64,000 nucleotides of DNA, from positions 1-64,000 of the forward strand of contig JAFGJK010000040.1 of NCBI GenBank assembly GCA_016929135.1, in the 5' to 3' direction. Positions within the stretch are counted from its first letter, which is position 1. Every line of letters starts with the position of its first letter. Below, in pieces: positions 33,349 to 42,721 of the stretch. This DNA is from Spirochaetota bacterium. GTDB lineage: Bacteria; Spirochaetota; UBA4802; UBA5550. Under the pieces are notes generated by a model. The model was not told where the DNA came from, made no database searches, and worked only from the letters and a program-made list of their open reading frames with translations. The position numbers and the translations under genes are program-made.

Positions 33349-34089
33349 ATGAAAAATCAGGGTCTCCACAGGGCAACGATACTGATACTGGCCGTCGCCA
33401 TCTGTTCCATCATCTCATGCGGCAACGACGATTCGATCATCGGTTCCTCTTCCCAGCCGACCAAGGCGATCATCACATCCGGCAACTCCGCAATCCGCAT
33501 CGACCCCCTTCTCTTCTCGGGGCGCGTTGCGCTGCTGAACAAGGGGGAGGTGGTGGAGCTCCTGGAGAGGTCCAAAACGAAAAGCTGGGTCGGTGACACC
33601 AACGATTTCTGGTACAAGGTCAGAAGGGCAAACGGAATATCCGGCTGGACCTACGGCACGAACATCAGAGTCCTGCGCCCGGGAACGGCGTCAATGGAAC
33701 AGTTCATTGCCGATTTCATCAAGGATGACTCGAAGGAGATGATCAAGGCAATCACCGGAAAGTGGTGGAGTGTCAACAGCTTCGGGGACTTCACGAGCCA
33801 CTGCCTGGAATTTTATGAAGACAACAAGTACAAATCCTACAGGAAGGGGTCATCCGTATTCATCGAGGGCGAGTACACGTTCGACCTGAACAAGAACCAG
33901 ATCATATTCATCAAGGGTACCACCTTCGGCAAAACCCTGGACATGATCAAGCGCGGGCAGACCTACATGCTCCAGAAGGAGATGGAGGATCAGGTGATCC
34001 GCTTCAAGAAGATCGCCTCCGAGATCAAGGAAGAAGAGAAGGAAGGGGAGAAAACGATCAAAGCGCCAGATGAGAACAAGGCTGAATAA
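33349..34089 (+). CDS. SH3-domain lipoprotein
   Basis: ATG 33349, with AGG upstream, gives 246 residues and a lipoprotein signal with lipobox SIISC (Cys24). Residues about 45-110 form a bacterial SH3 domain (VALLNKGEVVELLERS, FWYKVRRANGISGWTYGTNI). The remainder is a beta-rich domain with an acidic tail (EIKEEEKEGEKTIK). SH3b domains in such proteins often bind peptidoglycan. The gene overlaps the pseudouridine synthase start by 20 bp. Confidence 0.8.
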   Translation: MKNQGLHRATILILAVAICSIISCGNDDSIIGSSSQPTKAIITSGNSAIRIDPLLFSGRVALLNKGEVVELLERSKTKSWVGDTNDFWYKVRRANGISGWTYGTNIRVLRPGTASMEQFIADFIKDDSKEMIKAITGKWWSVNSFGDFTSHCLEFYEDNKYKSYRKGSSVFIEGEYTFDLNKNQIIFIKGTTFGKTLDMIKRGQTYMLQKEMEDQVIRFKKIASEIKEEEKEGEKTIKAPDENKAE

Positions 34090-34798
34090 ATTTCTATCCC
34101 AGTGCGGCCTCGGCTCCCGACGAAAGGTCGAAGAATTCATCAAAGCCAAGAGAATTAGCGTCAACGGATCGGTCATCACCGATCTGGCCACCATCGTCGA
34201 TACCGCCACCGACATCGTTACCCTGGACCGCACCCCCCTATCGGTCCAGTCCGACTTTCTCTATCTCATGCTGAACAAGCCGAAGGGGTACATCACCACG
34301 ACCGCCGACGAGCTGGGGCGCTCCACGATCATGGACCTCGTTCCTGAAAAGTACCGGCGCCTGGGGGTGCTCCCCGTGGGGAGGCTCGACAGGGACACGG
34401 AGGGCCTGCTCCTGCTGACCAACGACGGCGACCTGTCGCACCGGCTGAACCATCCGAATTTCAAGGTCACCAAGGAATACTATGTCGAGCTCGACAGACC
34501 CCTGGAGGAGCCTCATGCCAGTAGGATCGAAGAGGGGCAGTACATCCATCAGCTGGGATTGAAGACCCGCCCCGCGGTTTTGCAGTTCACCGACAGGACG
34601 CGCCTCCATCTCACCATCACCATTCAGGAGGGGAAAAAGCGTCAGGTCCGCTATACCTTCAAAAACCTCGGCTACCGTGTTTTAAAGCTCCAGAGAAGGG
34701 CCTACGGGCCGCTGAGGATCGATGGCCTTCACCGGGGCTCGATCCGCCGCCTGAAATCCCGCGAGATCCGCCAACTGAAATCCTCCGTGGACCGATAA
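34070..34798 (+). CDS. rluB: Pseudouridine synthase, RsuA/RluB family
   Basis: A 242-residue RNA-modifying enzyme: an N-terminal S4 RNA-binding domain (LNKFLSQCGLGSRRKVEEFI) and the catalytic domain with GRLDRDTEGLLLLTNDGD (catalytic Asp107). EGKKRQVRYTFKNLGYRVLK is the conserved C-terminal block. RluB and RluE/RsuA cannot be separated confidently by eye; RluB (23S rRNA) is favoured by size and motif flavour. Overlaps the lipoprotein gene upstream by 20 bp. Confidence 0.88.
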   Translation: MRTRLNKFLSQCGLGSRRKVEEFIKAKRISVNGSVITDLATIVDTATDIVTLDRTPLSVQSDFLYLMLNKPKGYITTTADELGRSTIMDLVPEKYRRLGVLPVGRLDRDTEGLLLLTNDGDLSHRLNHPNFKVTKEYYVELDRPLEEPHASRIEEGQYIHQLGLKTRPAVLQFTDRTRLHLTITIQEGKKRQVRYTFKNLGYRVLKLQRRAYGPLRIDGLHRGSIRRLKSREIRQLKSSVDR

Positions 34799-34946
34799 CC
34801 CCCACGTCGCAGGCGCCCCGGTTCACACCTCCCGCCCCTGGAATTATTTGCTCATGATCCCGCCCGTACCTGTCGAAAAATGAACTGTCGCTCCATGGGG
34901 GCAAAGGGCACACATCTCAATTCAACTGAATACCCGAGGGGATCCG

Positions 34947-35519
34947 ATGCAGGATATTGACTTTTATTCAGGACGAAGCAATCACAATTACCCGCCGCGT
35001 TTTGAAGGTCCCGATCCGGAATTCTACACCAGGTCGTCGAAAAGCCTCGTGCCGGACCACGAGAGAAACCAGAAAAGGGCCAGCAGGCTTCTCTTCCTCA
35101 TCTCCGCACTCTGCATCATCTCCTTCACCACGGGACTGGTGATCGGTATCAAGGTATCCGGCAATTCCCAGAGGGAGCTCATCGACCGCACCACCTACAG
35201 TAAAATGACCGATATCAGCAAGCGTGTCAGCACCATGATCAACAATGAGGCCGGCGCCCAGAAGGAGAGCATCTACCCGCGCCAGACCTACCCCTACGTC
35301 ATCAGGATCGGGGAGGAATACCAGAAGGACAAAACCCAAGAGATCGCCCACTACCTGAGCAGGCGGGGGCACACCATCATCCTCTCGAAAAACAACAGCA
35401 ATTTCCGCGTCTACGTCGGTCCCTATAAATCGAACAGCGAGGCGGAAAACGCTTTACAAACAATACACTCCTATAAAAGTGACATCATCGCCAATGCTAA
35501 GGTGATTCAAAGGCTATAG
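34947..35519 (+). CDS. SPOR-domain membrane protein
   Basis: A 190-residue protein with a cytoplasmic N-terminus, one helix (about residues 47-67, LLFLISALCIISFTTGLVIG) and a C-terminal SPOR domain (about 115-190): YPYVIRIGEEYQKDKTQEIA, RRGHTIILSKNNSNFRVYVG and SNSEAENALQTI. SPOR domains bind denuded glycan strands at division sites. GGGG-type ribosome site upstream. Next to a GNAT gene 20 bp downstream. Confidence 0.85.
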   Translation: MQDIDFYSGRSNHNYPPRFEGPDPEFYTRSSKSLVPDHERNQKRASRLLFLISALCIISFTTGLVIGIKVSGNSQRELIDRTTYSKMTDISKRVSTMINNEAGAQKESIYPRQTYPYVIRIGEEYQKDKTQEIAHYLSRRGHTIILSKNNSNFRVYVGPYKSNSEAENALQTIHSYKSDIIANAKVIQRL

Positions 35520-35539
35520 CGCTCAATCATCGGTAAGAA

Positions 35540-36004
35540 ATGTCCAGCAGTGTAAGCGTCAGAAGGGCAAGAGCCCGGGACATCGACGTCATCTACGACG
35601 TGATCCGGCCCTTCTGGCAGGAAGGGCTTATCCTCGAAAGGACCCGTGACGACATCCGCCATTCCCTTGACCATTTCCGCATCGCCCTGTTTGACGGCAT
35701 CCTCGCAGGCGTCATCTCCTATCATGATTACGGAAAGCATCTGAAGGAGATCAGGTCACTGGCGGTGAAAAAGGAATACAGCCGCCGGGGGATCGGCTCA
35801 AGGCTCGTGAAATCCCTGGTGCGCTCATTGAAGACGGCGGACAGCCCGAAGATATTCGTACTCTCATACTCCCCGGTGTTCTTCGAAAAAAACCACTTCA
35901 CCAGGGTTGACAAGGAGACGCTTCCCGAAAAGATCTGGAAGGACTGCATCAACTGCAAGGATGCCGACAAATGCGGAGAGACCGCGCTGGTCTATATGAA
36001 GTAG
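35540..36004 (+). CDS. GNAT acetyltransferase, ArgA-like
   Basis: A 154-residue GNAT protein. VRRARARDIDVIYDVI opens the fold and VKKEYSRRGIGSRLVKSLV is the acetyl-CoA loop. The C-terminus FFEKNHFTRVDKETLPEKIW then KDCINCKDADKC matches short N-acetylglutamate synthase-type ArgA homologues, which carry this CxxC segment. It probably acetylates glutamate for arginine synthesis, though no other arg gene is nearby. One base separates its stop from a convergent gene. Confidence 0.8.
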   Translation: MSSSVSVRRARARDIDVIYDVIRPFWQEGLILERTRDDIRHSLDHFRIALFDGILAGVISYHDYGKHLKEIRSLAVKKEYSRRGIGSRLVKSLVRSLKTADSPKIFVLSYSPVFFEKNHFTRVDKETLPEKIWKDCINCKDADKCGETALVYMK

Positions 36005-36005
36005 C

Positions 36006-36896
36006 TCACCGTGCCTCACCGACGACGCGAAACTCCTCGACCACCTGCCTCAGCAGGCCCTCGAAAGCGCCGAAGCGCGACGCCGGGGTGACCGTCTTCA
36101 CGACATACCCCATGGAGTCCGTCCGGTAGAATCCTTCGAAACCCCGCAGGCTGAGGGCCCCCCGGAAGGTATACTGCTGGATCCTTCGGAAATCATCACC
36201 CCGCAACGTGGTCCTGACGATGTCAACCCCCACCCCGGTATGGAGGTCCCAGTGCTGCCGCAGTTCCTCAAGCGACCCCACCGGAGCCGCATACTTTTCG
36301 CAGTCCACGGCGATGAGCGCATCATAGCTCCCCGCTGAGGGCTCTCCGAAGCAAACCCCCAGGAGAAGCCCCCGCCGACGGTACCCCGCGGTGGTCAGGC
36401 GGGTTTTTCGTATCACGCTGACGCGACCGGGGACCGTCATGGAAAAGCGCATGTGCTCGTCCGCAAGGACCACTCTCCCTTTATCGTCGAGATACATCAC
36501 CGGGGAGGCCTCCAGGGAGAGCGCCTCGAACCTGGTCCCCTCCCTCCGTATCATGGCATTGATCGACTTCGACGCCCTCTGCTGTGCGCGAAGTACATTC
36601 TGATCGGAGGCTGGAATCGCCAGTATGGACTTCAGCATCAGGAGACCCTCCGCCTTGTATCCGTACTTCACCAGTTCCTCGGCATGGTTGATGTAATATT
36701 CCATGCCCCCGGCACTGACCGGCCTGGCGGAAGCCCAAGGCTTCCCGAGGGTTCTCACCTTGCCGGCCGGGTCAAAGAACAGGACGTTCCCCTCCCTGTC
36801 CTTCACTCCCACCCAGTCGGGCATCTGTGCAAATGAGAGGTGATGGATGAGGATCGCGAGAGCGGTGAATACGATGCGGCGGATAATGCGCGTCAT
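36006..36896 (-). CDS. Exported protein, last gene of the five-gene operon
   Basis: Start ATG 36896 gives 296 residues with a signal peptide (about 1-23, ending near SFAQ); an upstream in-frame ATG would start inside the preceding gene. An SPVMYLDDKGRVVLADEHMR stretch and the C-terminal RTDSMGYVVKTVTPASRFGA suggest a beta-rich periplasmic protein. No family recognised. It starts 1 bp after the tail-anchored gene, so it belongs to that operon. Confidence 0.7.
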   Translation of the reverse strand: MTRIIRRIVFTALAILIHHLSFAQMPDWVGVKDREGNVLFFDPAGKVRTLGKPWASARPVSAGGMEYYINHAEELVKYGYKAEGLLMLKSILAIPASDQNVLRAQQRASKSINAMIRREGTRFEALSLEASPVMYLDDKGRVVLADEHMRFSMTVPGRVSVIRKTRLTTAGYRRRGLLLGVCFGEPSAGSYDALIAVDCEKYAAPVGSLEELRQHWDLHTGVGVDIVRTTLRGDDFRRIQQYTFRGALSLRGFEGFYRTDSMGYVVKTVTPASRFGAFEGLLRQVVEEFRVVGEAR

Positions 36897-36897
36897 G

Positions 36898-37938
36898 CTA
36901 CAGGAGGGCAAGGAGGACAATACCTGCTATGATTATGAGCCCCACGACGATCGCCATGATAAAGAGAAGCTTGTTGTCCCCCTTTTTCTCGGTGACCATC
37001 TCCTCGATCGGCTTGTCAACGAGTATCTTGACGTTCTCCTCCTCAATGATCTTCGCCAGTATCCCCTTGGCCACGAGCGTGTAAATGATATAGCCGCTCT
37101 TTTCCATCGGTATCTTTGCCTTGACACGGCCGTTGATCGGGTAGCGCCCGCCTGTTTCATCGCTGGCATTCATCGCCGCAATTACCTTTTGCGTGATCAC
37201 ATCATCTCCGGTAAGAAGCACCTTTATCTTCTCGCCTACGACGATGTCGTTGATATTCTTCCCCTTCACCGGGGCGACGATCACCTTCCCCTCGACGATG
37301 TAATCCGCCTCGTTCTCTATCTTGCTGATGCGTTCGTCCTCGATGGTCGTCTCGACGGGGACCTTCATCGCCGTTCCGATATCCTCGCCCGTCCCGCCGG
37401 GAACGTCTATCATTACCCCGGCGATATCCATCGCCAGCGAGCTGGTAGTATCAATCTCGATCTGGCACTGGATCTTCGAGGACCCGAATATCGTCTTCAG
37501 CCCCTCGGTCACGATCACGGATGCCGCGCTGATATCCTTTCCGGACACGTAGGGGAAGATGTCCTTCGAGACGAACAGATCCATCAACGCATCGTTGAAA
37601 TTCGGATAATCCACCACGTCATCGCCGGACCGGTAGGCGTTGATGTTGTTGTACAGAGACTTCCAGTCGTCGAATATCCTGACCCTTTCAAAGATACTGT
37701 TATCGGAGTTGATGACGGACGACACATTGGAGATATAATCATGCACGCTGTTGAAGAAGGAGAGGAAAAGGCCCGACTCGTTGCTGTCACTGTTGTAAAA
37801 CTTGGCCTTGATCACGTTGCTGTCCAGATAGGTGCCGGAGGCCATGGCCTTGGCCTTCTCAATATCACCGTCCGTATAGCGCAACGATATGTCGACGAGC
37901 TTTGTTTTTTCTCCCAGTGAATCGAACTGTTCTGACAT
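36898..37938 (-). CDS. C-tail-anchored membrane protein, unknown
   Basis: A 346-residue protein, mostly soluble, with a single hydrophobic segment at the extreme C-terminus (about residues 325-346, FIMAIVVGLIIIAGIVLLAL), so the bulk faces the cytoplasm. Two beta-rich domains are suggested, the second with VVGEKIKVLLTGDDVITQKV and YPINGRVKAKIPMEKSG. No family recognised. Fourth gene of the operon, 3 bp after the 155-residue gene. Confidence 0.75.
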   Translation of the reverse strand: MSEQFDSLGEKTKLVDISLRYTDGDIEKAKAMASGTYLDSNVIKAKFYNSDSNESGLFLSFFNSVHDYISNVSSVINSDNSIFERVRIFDDWKSLYNNINAYRSGDDVVDYPNFNDALMDLFVSKDIFPYVSGKDISAASVIVTEGLKTIFGSSKIQCQIEIDTTSSLAMDIAGVMIDVPGGTGEDIGTAMKVPVETTIEDERISKIENEADYIVEGKVIVAPVKGKNINDIVVGEKIKVLLTGDDVITQKVIAAMNASDETGGRYPINGRVKAKIPMEKSGYIIYTLVAKGILAKIIEEENVKILVDKPIEEMVTEKKGDNKLLFIMAIVVGLIIIAGIVLLALL

Positions 37939-37941
37939 CGC

Positions 37942-38409
37942 TTATTCCTCGCTGCCGGCCAAGCACTTTTCCAGAATCTCATATCTCTTCTGTGGGCTCA
38001 GCGTGAGCACCTTCCTTACCGCCATGAGAACCTTATGCTTGTACCTCAGTGATGTTTCCAGGAGATAGTACCCCTCCTGCTTCAGCCTGTCTGTTATCGT
38101 GATGGCCTCTACGGGGACCTTGATCCCCAGGGCTGGACCCAGAATCGCCACGAGGTGCACCGGACTCAGGTACTTCAGCGACAGCCTGTCTGTCTTAATG
38201 TCGAGACGCCGCAGATCCGTGTACTCCTTCATCTGATCCGCCATGAGCGTCTGCCAGTTCTTCGGGTTCTCGCTGATCAGAACCGCCACAGATTTTTTCT
38301 TGTCGGAAACCATCACCTTCACGTACGTATTGTTCGCCTTGTACAGCGACAACAGGCCGAAGAGGCTGTCATCGTGGGTCTTGCGTTCATTCTTCTCGTG
38401 CTCTTTCAT
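37942..38409 (-). CDS. 155-residue soluble protein, unknown
   Basis: Unrecognised. Predicted soluble, basic, mixed alpha/beta, with the central block RLSLKYLSPVHLVAILGPAL and a helical C-terminus (VLTLSPQKRYEILEKCL). No signal or membrane segment. Third gene of the operon, 13 bp after the STAS-like gene and 3 bp before the tail-anchored gene. Position implies a role with the regulatory pair upstream. Confidence 0.7.
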   Translation of the reverse strand: MKEHEKNERKTHDDSLFGLLSLYKANNTYVKVMVSDKKKSVAVLISENPKNWQTLMADQMKEYTDLRRLDIKTDRLSLKYLSPVHLVAILGPALGIKVPVEAITITDRLKQEGYYLLETSLRYKHKVLMAVRKVLTLSPQKRYEILEKCLAGSEE

Positions 38410-38422
38410 CGGACACTATACT

Positions 38423-38974
38423 CTACACCGGGACATACTGTGTGTCACCATCCCTTCTGATGACCCGCATGGAAAACAGCTCATCAGCCGTCCGGCGCAT
38501 CTCCTCCTCGCCGGCCCCCGTGAACCTGCAGAGATCATCCAGCGAGGCGGACTTGTTGATCCTCAGGTAGCCCAGAATGTCCCTTTCAATTTCAGAGAGC
38601 GGGCCTATGTAGTAACAGTTGTTGCGGCACAATCCCTCTGTCACCACAGCCATCCTGTCCCTGTTAAATGAAGAATATGAATTGAACACTAAGTCAATAT
38701 TAATTTCCACGGCATTGGATATATTTTTCAGCTTGATAAAAAATGGGAACATCGAGCTCCGCGACAGCAGCAGCAGCTTTATGATGAGCTCGTCTATGAA
38801 CGACGAATCCACGACCTCAATGCCGTCAAAATCGAGGAGCAGCGTTTCACCCTCATGCATCGATTTCATCTTTTCAATAATAGTATCGGACATCACCCTC
38901 CCCAGCTGCCGGGTGATCAGATCCGGGACCTCTATTTTCAATTCACCGGTCATTTTCTTGAGCGATACAATCAT
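38423..38974 (-). CDS. STAS-like (DUF4325-type) protein with winged-helix-like C-terminus
   Basis: A 183-residue protein. Residues about 1-115 resemble the STAS-like DUF4325 fold: TLLLDFDGIEVVDSSFIDEL is the core strand-loop-helix, with IDLVFNSYSS later. Residues about 125-183 look like a winged helix: SEIERDILGYLRINKSASLD, then GAGEEEMRRTADELFSMRVI and a hairpin ending. Such STAS-like proteins often sit beside ATPase-domain regulators, as here. An anti-sigma-antagonist-like partner fused to DNA-binding is inferred. Confidence 0.7.
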   Translation of the reverse strand: MIVSLKKMTGELKIEVPDLITRQLGRVMSDTIIEKMKSMHEGETLLLDFDGIEVVDSSFIDELIIKLLLLSRSSMFPFFIKLKNISNAVEINIDLVFNSYSSFNRDRMAVVTEGLCRNNCYYIGPLSEIERDILGYLRINKSASLDDLCRFTGAGEEEMRRTADELFSMRVIRRDGDTQYVPV

Positions 38975-38994
38975 TCCTCTGCACCCGCTGCTGT

Positions 38995-39882
38995 TTATGA
39001 TGACAGGGTTATGGAGATCTGCGTACCGTTGAAGCTCGACAGGTCGTTCTTCAAAAACATGACCGCAGAATCCTGCATTTTCTTGTGATACAGGGACGTC
39101 ACATAGGCATTCTCCGATCGGATGAAGATGATCCCCTTCAACATCTTCACGATGGAATTGACCTGGCAGAGTCCGTATCCGAATTCCCGTTTGCTCGAGA
39201 TGGGCAGGGTGATGGATTTTTCGATGAGCTCCGCTACCGATCCGTAGCGGATGTCCTGCCTCTGCTCGAAACTCTTCCTGATCCCGATCCCGGAATCGGA
39301 GATCACCAGTCGCACGATATTCTCCTTCCCCATCATGTAGGTCTGCATCGCCAGGTAACCCGAATCCATGCTGTGTTCGTAGATGTTCTGACAGAGCTCC
39401 GAGATGACCGTCACAAAGTATTCGATGATGTTCGGCGTCATCCAGTATTTCAGAATGTGCGTCGAGCGTTTCCTGAAGAGCGCGATGACCTTGCGTATCA
39501 CCTGTATGCTCTCCCTCTCCTTGTTGGGTATCTCGGTGATCTCGATGACGCTCCTGCTGAAGGCGCTGCGCCGGTAGAGCATCTTTTCGCTCAGCGTCTC
39601 GTCGGTCATGAAGACCCCCCCCTCGAAAAAATCCATCCTGTCGAGATACTGGTGAACGGGGATCGGGATGTTCACGAGCTTCAACCGCTCCCCCCGGCTC
39701 CTGAGACAGGCCTTCCCCAGAAGGATGAGCGATATCATCGAATACGGTTCGATGAATGATATCCTCGAGCAGTCAAGGGCCTTTGCCCGGGCGAAAATCC
39801 CCTCCTTCAGGTCGATCACATCCTCGAAATAGTTGGGATCCCGGAACCGGTCAGGCAGAACGACAATAGCGCCACTGTCCAT
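38995..39882 (-). CDS. STAS-like/GHKL ATPase regulator
   Basis: A 295-residue protein. The N-terminal ~130 residues look STAS-like (LDCSRISFIEPYSMISLILL, GERLKLVNIPIPVHQYLDRM). The C-terminal part is a GHKL ATPase domain of the anti-sigma kinase type: N box ELCQNIYEHS (about 173-182), G1 DSGIGI (about 203-208) and G2 REFGYGL (about 238-244). No histidine phosphoacceptor domain is visible, so this resembles RsbW/SpoIIAB-type switch proteins rather than a sensor kinase. First gene of the operon; upstream lie paired repeats and the groEL terminator. Confidence 0.78.
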   Translation of the reverse strand: MDSGAIVVLPDRFRDPNYFEDVIDLKEGIFARAKALDCSRISFIEPYSMISLILLGKACLRSRGERLKLVNIPIPVHQYLDRMDFFEGGVFMTDETLSEKMLYRRSAFSRSVIEITEIPNKERESIQVIRKVIALFRKRSTHILKYWMTPNIIEYFVTVISELCQNIYEHSMDSGYLAMQTYMMGKENIVRLVISDSGIGIRKSFEQRQDIRYGSVAELIEKSITLPISSKREFGYGLCQVNSIVKMLKGIIFIRSENAYVTSLYHKKMQDSAVMFLKNDLSSFNGTQISITLSS

Positions 39883-39910
39883 CTATTCTCCCATGTCATA
39901 CAGCTTTCGC

Positions 39911-39947
39911 TATTGACATGATCGGACATTTGCATGATCATATTGAC
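39911..39947. promoter_or_regulatory. Paired repeats upstream of the STAS/GHKL operon
   Basis: TATTGAC occurs at 39911-39917 and 39941-39947 (30 bp apart) and CATGATC at 39917-39923 and 39933-39939 (16 bp apart), in the 80 bp upstream of the operon. This may be an operator. No convincing -35/-10 pair was found. Confidence 0.35.
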
Positions 39948-39954
39948 TTGAAAT

Positions 39955-39986
39955 AAAAAAAACCGGCCGTTTCGGCCGGTTTTTTC
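39955..39986. terminator. Bidirectional terminator after groEL
   Basis: AACCGGCCG and CGGCCGGTT pair around TTT, flanked by an A run on one side and a T run on the other. On the minus strand it ends the groES-groEL transcript. Confidence 0.9.
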
Positions 39987-40008
39987 TTTCTTCGAAGTCA
40001 GTTGAATT

Positions 40009-41655
<1,647 letters not shown>

Positions 41656-41692
41656 TTATGTTAGTATTCTAAAAATCGCTGCCGTCAGACCG

Positions 41693-41977
41693 TTATGCGA
41701 TAACCGCCAGGATATCGCTTTCAGCTACAATCAGATAATCCTTGCCGTCATGCTTCACCTCTGTCCCGGAATATCTTCCGTACAAGACGATGTCACCCAC
41801 CTTTACCGTCATGGGGATCAGATCCTTACCGTCCCTTTTTCCGACGCCTACCGCCACGACCTTTCCCTGCTGCGGTTTTTCCTTCGCAGTATCGGGAACA
41901 TAGAGAGAACCGACCTTCTCCACATCCTCTTCCTTCATCTCGATGAGCACTCGATCACTCAATGGTTTAATAGCCAC
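41693..41977 (-). CDS. groES: Co-chaperonin GroES (10 kDa)
   Basis: The 94-residue lid of the GroEL cavity. Conserved [11 protein letters not shown] start, [20 protein letters not shown] mobile loop region and [14 protein letters not shown]. The start codon is GTG: AGGAGG lies 6 bases upstream, and no ATG fits. It leads the operon, with the CIRCE palindrome about 80-120 bp upstream. Confidence 0.97.
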   Translation of the reverse strand: MAIKPLSDRVLIEMKEEDVEKVGSLYVPDTAKEKPQQGKVVAVGVGKRDGKDLIPMTVKVGDIVLYGRYSGTEVKHDGKDYLIVAESDILAVIA

Positions 41978-42054
41978 TTTGAACCTCCTTTATGGTACAT
42001 GCAAATAATTAGCTTGATAATTATTATAATTCAAGCTGAGTAATAAAAAAAGAT

Positions 42055-42096
42055 ATAGATTGTTAGCACTCATTTAATTGAGTGCTAACAATCTAT
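42055..42096 (-). promoter_or_regulatory. CIRCE operator (HrcA binding) upstream of groES
   Basis: TTAGCACTC (42063-42071) and GAGTGCTAA (42080-42088) match the CIRCE half-sites exactly. The spacer is 8 bases rather than the usual 9, and the palindrome extends to 18-bp arms around a 6-base loop. HrcA repression is the established role of CIRCE; hrcA itself is not in the window. Confidence 0.95.
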
Positions 42097-42124
42097 TAAT
42101 ATATAGATACAATCACAGTTTCAA
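42096..42124 (-). promoter_or_regulatory. Sigma70 promoter of groES-groEL
   Basis: Minus strand TTGAAA (42119-42124), 17 bases, TATTAA (42096-42101). The predicted start falls inside the CIRCE palindrome, consistent with HrcA blocking initiation. Confidence 0.7.
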
Positions 42125-42238
42125 ACCAAAATATTGGTATTTATACTGGATTTTTGCCAGATAAAATAAAATATGAATAAAAATCAATCAATTTTATACA
42201 ATTTAAAATTAATCAGGACTTTTTTAAAATTAATCGCA

Positions 42239-42712
42239 TCAGCTCTTGATGAAATGCGTCTTCCCGCCCGACTTTTCCACCAGTTCTATCCCCTCGATGA
42301 CCATCGACGCATCCACCGCCTTGCACATATCGTAGACGGTCAGTGCCGCCACGGCGACACCGGTGATGGCCTCCATCTCCGCACCGGTACGATCCTCAAC
42401 CCTCACCTCCGAGGTGATGGCGATGCCCCGGCCCGAATCATCAATGCCGATGGCGATGTCGATATAAGTGCACCGCAGGGGATGACACAGGGGGATCAGC
42501 GACGGTGTCTGCTTCGCCGCCATGATGCCGGCGATCCTTGCCGCCTCGAAGGGGTCCCCCTTCGGCAGCAGTCCCTTTCGGATGAGATCAAGGGTTTCGC
42601 TGGCCATTCGCACGAATCCCCGTGCCCTGGCGATTCTCTTCGTCACCGGCTTCCCCCCCACGTCCACCATGGCAGCCCGGCCGTCAGACCCTATGTGGGT
42701 AAATTCCGCCAT
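42239..42712 (-). CDS. moaC: Cyclic pyranopterin monophosphate synthase MoaC
   Basis: Second enzyme of molybdenum cofactor synthesis, making cPMP. The 157-residue product has the full family pattern: THIGSDGRAAMVDVGGKPVT, AAKQTPSLIPLCHPL, EVRVEDRTGAEMEAITGVAV and LTVYDMCKAVD. The ATG at 42712 is preferred to the GTG just before it. It starts 9 bp after the FAD reductase gene. No other moa gene is in the window. Confidence 0.95.
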   Translation of the reverse strand: MAEFTHIGSDGRAAMVDVGGKPVTKRIARARGFVRMASETLDLIRKGLLPKGDPFEAARIAGIMAAKQTPSLIPLCHPLRCTYIDIAIGIDDSGRGIAITSEVRVEDRTGAEMEAITGVAVAALTVYDMCKAVDASMVIEGIELVEKSGGKTHFIKS

Positions 42713-42721
42713 CACAACCCG

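Noticed and set aside
34070..34089. Possible frameshift between the SH3 lipoprotein and rluB
   Set aside because: The 20-bp overlap joins two complete proteins with different functions; each has its own intact start and stop.
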